From positions 1-6,516 of the forward strand of contig JAFAGX010000539.1 of NCBI GenBank assembly GCA_019237515.1: DNA of 6,516 bases. Direction: 5' to 3'. Position numbers and translations under genes: made by a program. This document shows, piece after piece, positions 1 to 5,624 of the stretch (the first letter of the stretch is position 1; each line of letters begins with the position of its first letter). This DNA comes from Acidobacteriaceae bacterium. GTDB lineage: Bacteria; Acidobacteriota; Terriglobia; Terriglobales; SbA1. A model generated the notes under the pieces. That model was not told the DNA's origin. It saw only the letters and a program-made list of their open reading frames with translations, and searched no databases.

Positions 1-1967
1 GTGCGTGACATTTTGATATTGGGCGGTAAATCAGCGCGCATAGGCTGTGGGGCAACCAGGTCTTCGGCATAGGGATGATTCGCCGAAGTGGGATCTGCAT
101 ATTCCATGACCGCTGGCCCGAGCTTGGTGTCGATGTAGATGGTATATACCTTGTCGCCCTTAAGCTCGCCGTAGAGGTTGAAAGCCCCACCGGATCGGGA
201 ACTGCCGACTACCGTTATCTCCGGACCATTGCGGCTCTTTATTTTCGACGATCGCCCGATCGAGGCAGGATCCGAATCCGCCCCAAAGCTGGGCAATGTG
301 ATGACGTTACTGCCGCCGTGCACGGAAACGCCCGGCATCGCCGGTTTGCTCACTGATCCGGTTCCTGCACCACCAGCTCCGGGATACGGAGAAATGCCGT
401 TGTGGGCAATCGTGTCAGCGCCGGTGCCAGAACTGCTGTTGGAGGCTCCGGGCCCCTCTCCGGAAAGGGCCGCTCCGCTGCCTTGGCCGCGAGCGATATC
501 TCCGCCACCTCCCGGGCCGCCCAACCCCGGATTGGCTCCCCCGTTTGGAGAGAGCGCCAGTGCGCCTGCTCCCGCGCTTCCCGGCTTCGCAACGGTGGCT
601 CCGGGCTGGCTCGAGAGCACAACACCCGATCCGTTTCCGCTGCCGCCAACCTGCTTGGCCGGTGCCGTCACTGATCCAGAATCCAACACTGAGCCCAACC
701 CCCGGCCGCGATTTCCATGCCCCATCCCCGAAGCAGCATCGGCCGAGACAGATGGGGGCGGGGGAACCACAGCGTTTCCTCGCCCAATGCCGCCAGTCAT
801 TGCCTGCCTCATTGAACCTTTGTCGACCTGCACTGGAGGTGGCACGACCCTCGGGATGCCCCATCGATCTACCACAACGCGTTCGCCGCTGATGCCGCTG
901 GCCTGAACAGGAGGAGCAACTACATTCGGGTTCCCAAGCATTGCGATGTTGGTTTGTCCGTTAGCCGCGCCGTTCACTTGAACTGGAGGCGGAACAACAT
1001 TTTGATTTCCGACGCCGCCATACGATCGTGTGGATCCGGCGTTTCCTACTTGCACAGGAGGTGGCACAATCTGTTTTTGCAACTCTCCCGGTCCGAATCC
1101 CGGGCCACGAAGCGCCGCTTCCCGTTCCACTTGGCTTGGAGGCGGCGAAACCACGGCGGGCGCAGGCAACGTGAGCTGCGCATGCGAAGTGGTCATCTGC
1201 TCCGGCGCGGAGACCGGAGGCGGCACAATCGCCATCACCTGTGATCCTGGAACTCGCGGCAACGTGACATCCCGTTGTATTCCGCTCGGGCTAGGCGGAA
1301 TCACGGCCGCATTCATCGAAGGCGATGCTCGGAGCTTTTCGCGGCGAGCTTCAGGGGTGGGTGCCACTTCCGTGTCTAGTGCCGGCGCGACCAGCATCTT
1401 ATCCCGCCGAATATCCGGAGCTGGCGCCACCGCCTGTTGCGGCAAATTGGGCCCCTGCAACTGCGATCTCAAGCCTTCGGCGGGTGGTGGACCGGGAAGC
1501 GGATTGTACGCCAGCAAGTTCGCCACTGCGGAATTCACTTGTGGCAAATTGAGCCGTGGCGCGTCCACGACTTTTTCCCGCAGCAAATCGCCTCTGGAGA
1601 CTCGGATTACTTGTGTGCGGTGGTACGCTTCCTGTCCGCCGGATTTCCCCGCGCGGCCCACTTTGGCTCCGCCCAAATCTTCTGTTTGCGGCAGTTCATC
1701 CCCGGAGAAGTAAATCACGTCATATTTCGGAAGCGAGGGCGGCTGGTAAGGGGCAAGAAACGCCAACCTTGTGGGCAATACAATCGCAGCCAACAGCAGC
1801 AGGGCTTCGCAAATCCACGCTGTCAGCATTCCCTGATGAGGAAAAAGGCCGGTACGAGCTTCACCCGCCAAAGGGCGTGGGGACTTTCCCAGCGCCGGGC
1901 GAATCGATGTGACGAACTCATCCCATCGCGATGGCCATTCAATCAGAAGTTTGAGTTCATCGTTCAC
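1..1967 (-). CDS. TonB-like proline/glycine-rich single-pass envelope protein (3' end outside window)
   Basis: Frame translated by hand: 655 codons without a stop, running off the left edge. The start is fixed. An in-frame TGA at 1973-1971 lies just upstream, and the first start codon after it is GTG at 1967, preceded by AGGGG. Seen: residues 1-47 are basic and cytoplasmic-looking (MNDELKLLIEWPSRWDEF); one hydrophobic helix lies at about 48-72; YDVIYFSGDELPQTED at 82-97 follows; proline repeats occupy 180-408; a glycine/serine-rich stretch with GVVLSSQPG (448-456) runs to about 545; then VSVHGGSNVITLPSFG (547-562), EITVVGSS, and LYGELKGDKVYTIYID (598-613). This N-in, rod, compact C-terminus plan resembles acidobacterial 'energy transducer TonB' proteins as I remember them. 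The classical TonB C-terminal fold would lie beyond the edge and is not seen. It is coupled to the DUF192 gene and ends the visible Tad operon. Its role is unknown: it could be a trans-periplasmic link for the pilus or a separate transducer. Confidence 0.85.
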   Translation of the reverse strand, partial: MNDELKLLIEWPSRWDEFVTSIRPALGKSPRPLAGEARTGLFPHQGMLTAWICEALLLLAAIVLPTRLAFLAPYQPPSLPKYDVIYFSGDELPQTEDLGGAKVGRAGKSGGQEAYHRTQVIRVSRGDLLREKVVDAPRLNLPQVNSAVANLLAYNPLPGPPPAEGLRSQLQGPNLPQQAVAPAPDIRRDKMLVAPALDTEVAPTPEARREKLRASPSMNAAVIPPSPSGIQRDVTLPRVPGSQVMAIVPPPVSAPEQMTTSHAQLTLPAPAVVSPPPSQVEREAALRGPGFGPGELQKQIVPPPVQVGNAGSTRSYGGVGNQNVVPPPVQVNGAANGQTNIAMLGNPNVVAPPVQASGISGERVVVDRWGIPRVVPPPVQVDKGSMRQAMTGGIGRGNAVVPPPPSVSADAASGMGHGNRGRGLGSVLDSGSVTAPAKQVGGSGNGSGVVLSSQPGATVAKPGSAGAGALALSPNGGANPGLGGPGGGGDIARGQGSGAALSGEGPGASNSSSGTGADTIAHNGISPYPGAGGAGTGSVSKPAMPGVSVHGGSNVITLPSFGADSDPASIGRSSKIKSRNGPEITVVGSSRSGGAFNLYGELKGDKVYTIYIDTKLGPAVMEYADPTSANHPYAEDLVAPQPMRADLPPNIKMSR
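744..1430 (-). repeat. About ten in-register proline repeats in the TonB-like protein
   Basis: Units start at residues 180 (VAPAP), 201 (VAPTP), 222 (VIPPSP), 247 (IVPPPV), 272 (VVSPPPSQV), 300 (IVPPPVQV), 324 (VVPPPVQV), 349 (VVAPPVQ), 374 (VVPPPVQV) and 400 (VVPPPPSV). Spacings are 21, 21, 25, 25, 28, 24, 25, 25 and 26 residues. At DNA level the core shows on the plus strand as a recurring GGAGG(T/C)GG-like word, with GGAGG at 835, 910, 985, 1057, 1138 and 1216. The linkers between cores have diverged, so this is an old protein-level repeat and not a fresh tandem DNA duplication. The first two units also share a charged follow-on (DIRRDKML, EARREKLR). Confidence 0.8.
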
Positions 1968-2362
1968 GCTTCACGTGCCCCTGTGGCCGGACCTGAGTCA
2001 ATTTCGATTTCGTCCCCAACCGCAGTTCCGCTTTCCTTCACTGTTTGCCCAGGCAATTCAATCACCGACGCCGCCCGCCTCTTAATCCGTGCTAGCCGCC
2101 AAGGCTTAAGGTTCTCCTCGAGGTGGACGACAATCTTGTTGACATCGAGATAGACCACATCGATGGGGAAATTCATGGCAAAGGTATGGACCCCATGACA
2201 TGGCACAATCCATAAGCCGTCCCCCGTTTGGAAGCTTGAGGCCTCGGCGCACATCAAACCGCGAAAGCGCGACCAGTGCGTCCCGGCAACCGCCAAACGA
2301 GTGGCTAAATAGGCGTGGCGCGTTCGATTGAACGCGTATGCAGAGGACCTTGTTCCCGCCAT
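1964..2362 (-). CDS. DUF192 (UPF0127) family protein in the Tad operon
   Basis: 132 residues, a normal length for a single DUF192 domain, without a signal peptide or membrane helix. Recognised from the motif series RGLM (34-37), GLWIVPCHGVHTFAM (49-63), FPIDVVYLD (65-73), LKPWR (85-89) and VIELPGQTVKESGTAVGDEIEI (100-121). No biochemical role is established for the family that I can name. From memory, DUF192 genes recur beside Tad/Flp genes in Acidobacteriota and other phyla, so an accessory role in the pilus system is a reasonable inference but is not proven. The ATG start has AGGG only 4 bases upstream, a short spacing. The gene begins 35 bases after the tadC stop and overlaps the next gene by four bases (GTGA). 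The cysteine in PCHGVH (residue 55) belongs to the motif. Confidence 0.9.
   Translation of the reverse strand: MAGTRSSAYAFNRTRHAYLATRLAVAGTHWSRFRGLMCAEASSFQTGDGLWIVPCHGVHTFAMNFPIDVVYLDVNKIVVHLEENLKPWRLARIKRRAASVIELPGQTVKESGTAVGDEIEIDSGPATGAREA
1978..1982 (-). promoter_or_regulatory. Shine-Dalgarno-like AGGGG for the GTG start of the TonB-like gene
   Basis: AGGGG on the minus strand lies 10 bases before the GTG at 1967-1965, inside the DUF192 reading frame. The GTG shares its TG with the DUF192 TGA stop (GTGA, 1967-1964), the classic arrangement for translational coupling. It supports the GTG as the true start, since the next ATG in frame (residue 47) would remove the whole cytoplasmic segment. 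Confidence 0.6.
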
Positions 2363-2397
2363 AATACCCTGAATACCTGTGTTGAATGCTGACTTTT

Positions 2398-3303
2398 TTA
2401 CCTACCCGATGCCACCGGCATAAGTGTCCGTACAAGCTGGATCACGGCCGGTCCCAGAGTTACGAAGATAATCGAGGGGAGGACAAATAACACCAGGGGG
2501 CTAACCATTTTAATCGTAGTTTTGGCGGCCTGCTCTTCTGCTCGTTGCCGCCGTTCCGTCCGTAGAGAATCCGAATGCACCCGTAGCGCCTGGGCCACGC
2601 TGGTTCCAAATCGATCGGTCTGAATCAGAGTACCTACCAGCGAGCGAATGTCATCGACGCCCGTACGCTCAACCAGATTGCGTAAGGCCTCAGCTCTTGG
2701 TTTGCCGGCACGCATCTCAAGGTTCACGAAATGGAATTCCTCGCTCAAGTCCGGATGCGCGTGGTGCAAGTCTTGTCCTACTCGCATCAGTGCCTGATCC
2801 AGGGCCAAGCCCGCTTCAACGCAGATCACTGTCAGATCCAGCGCGTCTGGCAGAGCCAGCTTAATTCGCTGCTGCCGGGCCTGAATTTTTCGTTTTAGCG
2901 CAAAGCGTGGCAGGAAGAAACCAAACGCGGTCAGACTGACTAGCAATAGCGGGGACTCTAACCCACTGGTTGCAAGCACGCCCACCAAGGCAACGAATGC
3001 GCATGCCATCCTGCTGCCGACATAAATGGACATGTGCCGCGGTTCGCGATATCCCGCTTGGATGAGCCAGCGACGGGTTCGCGAAACATCACTTGGAGAA
3101 AGCGGAATGGCTTTACTCAACGGATCGAGTGCCTGCTCCAGTCGTTCCTTCAGCGCGGGTTTTTCGACGGGTTCAGCCCGCTCCCAGCCGAGTGCGCGCA
3201 AGCGTGCGCCGAGCAGCGACGATGGCGCATAAACCGCCGCGCCGAACGAGAACACCACCGCGGCTATCGTCAAAAAAATGATGATGGTTAATGCAAGGGC
3301 CAT
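2398..3303 (-). CDS. tadC: Tad pilus inner-membrane platform protein TadC
   Basis: 301 residues, typical of TadC. A hydrophobic N-terminal helix lies at about 4-26, a basic cytoplasmic stretch follows, two helices lie at about 96-113 and 117-135, then a type II secretion F (T2SF) domain from about 150 (ALPDALDLTVICVEAGLALDQAL at 150-172; FGTSVAQAL at 232-240). A last membrane segment lies at about 268-292. By family knowledge TadC pairs with TadB as the inner-membrane platform that couples the CpaF ATPase to pilin insertion into, or removal from, the pilus. The ATG at 3303 lies two bases after the tadB stop, with AGGTG five bases before it, so the two are almost certainly co-translated. TadC is told from TadB by position and by its ICVEAGLALDQAL block. 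The stop is TAA at 2400-2398. Confidence 0.95.
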   Translation of the reverse strand: MALALTIIIFLTIAAVVFSFGAAVYAPSSLLGARLRALGWERAEPVEKPALKERLEQALDPLSKAIPLSPSDVSRTRRWLIQAGYREPRHMSIYVGSRMACAFVALVGVLATSGLESPLLLVSLTAFGFFLPRFALKRKIQARQQRIKLALPDALDLTVICVEAGLALDQALMRVGQDLHHAHPDLSEEFHFVNLEMRAGKPRAEALRNLVERTGVDDIRSLVGTLIQTDRFGTSVAQALRVHSDSLRTERRQRAEEQAAKTTIKMVSPLVLFVLPSIIFVTLGPAVIQLVRTLMPVASGR

Positions 3304-3313
3304 ACCTACACCT
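3304..3313 (-). promoter_or_regulatory. tadC ribosome binding site overlapping the tadB stop codon
   Basis: AGGTGTAGGT directly precedes the tadC ATG. AGGTG at 3313-3309 is the Shine-Dalgarno-like core. It is formed by the last tadB codons (CAG GTG) before the TAG stop at 3308-3306. A ribosome terminating on tadB would sit on this site, which suggests re-initiation and roughly equal amounts of the two platform proteins. Confidence 0.6.
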
Positions 3314-4292
3314 GAATCCGGATCACTTTACGAATGACGAAGTACCCCAAAGTCTGCAGAACGATGCCGCTCACGATCAGCGTATGCCCGATCGGATCGG
3401 AGAACAGCGGCCGGATGAATGCTGGACTCGTCAGCAGCATGACGACCACGATGACCGGCGGCAACCCCATCAGCAATGCCATAGTGAGACGCCCCTGAGC
3501 GGTGTATACCCGCACTTGCCTCATGATCTTGAATCGCTCCCGGATCACGTACGACAAGTTGTCGAGAATCTCCGCGAGATTACCGCCCGTTTCGCGCTGC
3601 AACATCACGGCAGTCACAAAAAATTTCACATCCACGAGCGGCATGCGTTCGGTGAGATTCATCAGAGCATCACGCACCGGCAGGCCGAACTTTTGTTCCT
3701 CAAAAAGCATGCGAAATTCGCCGGCAACGGGCTCAGCAATTTCGTTGGCGATCAATTCCAGTGCGGTGGTAAAGGCATGCCCAGCCCGCACCGCCCGTGC
3801 CAGGGTATCGATCGCATCCGGAAACAACTCCTCAAATTTCTGAAAACGCTTCGTGCGGCGATAGGAGGCATACGAGAATGGAATGATCCCGCCAACAATA
3901 GCCCCAAACATTACGAAAAGGACCGCCTGGTTTGGAGGCAAAGATCCCGCCAGCATCAGCCCCACTCCGGCCATTAGAATGGCGCCAACGATGCAGTAAA
4001 TCAGCATATTGCCGGCGCGAACTTGCAAATTCGCCTGTTCCAGAAAATTCTGGAAATTCGTCATTCGCTCGGAACGGCGTAACAAGCTGTCCAGCGCCGG
4101 GATTTGGCTGAGCATCTCGTCGCGCAACAAGGCCAGTTCTTCGTTGGGCTCGCGCTGGTTCGTCTTTTGGACGGAAGCCAGTCGCTCCCGCAATACACGA
4201 GCCTGCGCGCTGCGCTGATCGAGAAGCATTCCAACCACAAATACGATCAGAGCTACCGCGACAAAGATCAGGATGACGAGTGCCATCTGCAT
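3306..4292 (-). CDS. tadB: Tad pilus inner-membrane platform protein TadB
   Basis: 328 residues, as expected for TadB. Membrane helix at about 4-23; cytoplasmic segment with LRRSERMTNFQNFLEQANLQ (71-90); helices at about 97-116 and 121-141; T2SF domain from FPDAIDTLARAVRAGHAFTTALE (157-179) to ETGGNLAEILDNLS (234-247); helices at about 271-289 and 302-320. The GGNLAEIL block is diagnostic for the second half of a T2SF domain. By family knowledge TadB forms the platform with TadC beneath the pilus and contacts the CpaF hexamer. The first ATG (4292) is taken as the start; a second ATG lies two codons later and cannot be excluded. The gap to cpaF is 12 bases. The strong GGAGGTG is 15 bases from the first ATG, and only a weak AGAG is closer, so translation may depend on coupling to cpaF. 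Confidence 0.95.
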   Translation of the reverse strand: MQMALVILIFVAVALIVFVVGMLLDQRSAQARVLRERLASVQKTNQREPNEELALLRDEMLSQIPALDSLLRRSERMTNFQNFLEQANLQVRAGNMLIYCIVGAILMAGVGLMLAGSLPPNQAVLFVMFGAIVGGIIPFSYASYRRTKRFQKFEELFPDAIDTLARAVRAGHAFTTALELIANEIAEPVAGEFRMLFEEQKFGLPVRDALMNLTERMPLVDVKFFVTAVMLQRETGGNLAEILDNLSYVIRERFKIMRQVRVYTAQGRLTMALLMGLPPVIVVVMLLTSPAFIRPLFSDPIGHTLIVSGIVLQTLGYFVIRKVIRIQV

Positions 4293-4304
4293 AAATCTCT
4301 ACGT

Positions 4305-5600
4305 CTACACCTCCATCCGCGATTCGAACAACGCCGCCCGCAAGCGGCAACCTGCAGTCGCCAGGCGCTCGGCAAATTTGGGACGAATCCCGGTCGCGGT
4401 AAAGTATCCCCGTACCCGGCCGCCCTCATCGATACCCCGGCGTTCGAAAGTAAATATGTCTTGCATCATGACCACCTCGCCTTCCATCCCGGTGACTTCG
4501 GAAATGGAGGTTACCTTCCGCGTGCCGTCGGCCAAGCGCGACACTTGCACAACTCCGTGAATCGCGGAGGCGATCTGCTGGCGCATTGCCCGCTCCGGCA
4601 GATTGAGGTTGGCCATCGAGAACATGCTCTCCACGCGTGCCAGTGCGTCACGCGGGGAGTTGGCGTGGATCGTCGTCAACGAGCCCTCATGACCCGTGTT
4701 CATGGCTTGGAGCATGTCAAAAGCCTCTTCGCCGCGCACCTCACCAACGATGATGCGGTCCGGCCGCATACGCAAGCTGTTAATCACCAACTGCCGTTGG
4801 CGGACCGCACCTTTGCCTTCAATGTTCGGCGGACGGGTCTCGAGCCTTACCACGTGCTCCTGCTTCATTTGCAATTCGGCGGCGTCCTCGATCGTTACAA
4901 TTCGTTCGGAGTTGGGGATATAACCGGAAAGCACGTTCAACAAGGTGGTCTTACCAGCGCCTGTGCCGCCAGATACTAGAACGTTGAGTCTCCCTTTCAC
5001 CATAGCCGAGAGCAGCTCCAGCATGGACTCGGTCAGAGTTTTGTTTTCGATCATGTTCCGGGCGGTTAAAGGATCACGACCAAAACGGCGAATGGATAGG
5101 CATGGCCCATCAATGGCAAGCGGAGGAATAATAGCGTTTACACGCGAGCCGTCGGCGAGGCGCGCATCCACCATCGGAGATGACTCATCTACGCGGCGCC
5201 CGACGCGCGACACAATTCGGTCGATGATCTGCATCAGGTGGGCGTCGTCTTTGAAACTCAGACCAGTCGGCTCCAGTTTTCCCGCACGTTCCACATACAC
5301 GCGGTTGTAGCGGTTAACCAGAATGTCCGAGATCGTTGGGTCCTTTAGTAAAGGTTCCAGAGGCCCCAAGCCGAAAATCTCATCCAGAATTTCGCGCGCC
5401 AACCGCTCGCGTTCGGCGAAGCTGAGCGGAACCGCTTCGCTGTTAACCGTGTTTCGGATTAATAGCAGTACTTCATCCCGCGCGGTATTGCTCGGGGTCC
5501 GCCCAAGCTTCTCCAAATCCAGACGATCAAGAATTTTCCGGTGCAGGTCCGCCTTGACCTGCTGGTATTCCGTTCTCTCGAAGGTTTGCAAATTCGGCAT
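4305..5600 (-). CDS. cpaF: Tad pilus / type II-IV secretion ATPase CpaF (TadA)
   Basis: 431 residues, the normal CpaF length. An N-terminal region precedes the GspE/VirB11-type core: [20 protein letters not shown] (76-95), Walker [10 protein letters not shown] (211-219), Asp box [11 protein letters not shown] (233-243), Walker B region [16 protein letters not shown] (282-297) and His box [19 protein letters not shown] (302-320). All motifs look intact, so it should be an active hexameric ATPase on the cytoplasmic face. It powers assembly, and in Caulobacter CpaF also retraction. The ATG at 5600 gives the usual [17 protein letters not shown] start. AGGAAAG lies 13 bases upstream, a long spacing. 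It follows tadZ by 24 bases and precedes tadB by 12, the standard Tad order. The name tadA is a synonym and should not be confused with tRNA adenosine deaminase. Confidence 0.97.
   Translation of the reverse strand: MPNLQTFERTEYQQVKADLHRKILDRLDLEKLGRTPSNTARDEVLLLIRNTVNSEAVPLSFAERERLAREILDEIFGLGPLEPLLKDPTISDILVNRYNRVYVERAGKLEPTGLSFKDDAHLMQIIDRIVSRVGRRVDESSPMVDARLADGSRVNAIIPPLAIDGPCLSIRRFGRDPLTARNMIENKTLTESMLELLSAMVKGRLNVLVSGGTGAGKTTLLNVLSGYIPNSERIVTIEDAAELQMKQEHVVRLETRPPNIEGKGAVRQRQLVINSLRMRPDRIIVGEVRGEEAFDMLQAMNTGHEGSLTTIHANSPRDALARVESMFSMANLNLPERAMRQQIASAIHGVVQVSRLADGTRKVTSISEVTGMEGEVVMMQDIFTFERRGIDEGGRVRGYFTATGIRPKFAERLATAGCRLRAALFESRMEV
4308..4314 (-). promoter_or_regulatory. Long-spaced Shine-Dalgarno for tadB inside the cpaF end
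   Basis: GGAGGTG is encoded by the last two cpaF codons and ends right at its TAG stop (4307-4305). It is 15 bases from the first tadB ATG and 21 from the second, longer than the usual 5-10. The same AGGTGTAG eight-base ending closes tadB in front of tadC. Ribosome hand-over between genes is a plausible reading. Confidence 0.45.
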
Positions 5601-5613
5601 GGTTGCTTTGGAA

Positions 5614-5620
5614 CTTTCCT
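5614..5620 (-). promoter_or_regulatory. Putative ribosome binding site of cpaF
   Basis: AGGAAAG sits 13 bases upstream of the cpaF ATG, in the 24-base gap after the tadZ TAG stop. It is the only purine-rich candidate in the gap. The spacing is longer than usual, and no other in-frame start with a better site was found nearby. Confidence 0.4.
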
Positions 5621-5624
5621 ACTG

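Noticed and set aside
178..906. Proline-rich plus-strand open frame of 242 codons
   Set aside because: It is antisense to the glycine-rich part of the TonB-like gene: GGN glycine codons read as proline-rich on the other strand. The minus-strand frame has family-like motifs and operon context; this one has none.
835..1220. Recurring GGAGG words about 75 bases apart, considered as a DNA-level regulatory or CRISPR-like array
   Set aside because: Spacing is always a multiple of three and matches PPP codons in the minus-strand gene. The cores are short and imperfect and the intervening sequence shows no CRISPR architecture.
1030..1713. Plus-strand open frame of 227 codons, rich in Gly, Ser and Cys
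   Set aside because: Antisense shadow of the proline-repeat region. It has no recognisable domain and a cysteine-rich composition typical of a wrong frame.
2363..2397. Possible terminator or promoter in the 35-base tadC-DUF192 gap
   Set aside because: There is a short A-run just after the tadC stop (minus strand) but no inverted repeat and no convincing -35/-10 pair.
3291..3977. Plus-strand open frame of 228 codons opposite tadB
   Set aside because: The product is dominated by His, Gln and Asp from reversed codons and has no domain; tadB on the other strand is certain.
4104..4979. Plus-strand open frame of 291 codons opposite cpaF and tadB
   Set aside because: It spans the junction of two well-supported opposite-strand genes, and its histidine/glutamine-rich product shows no family motif.
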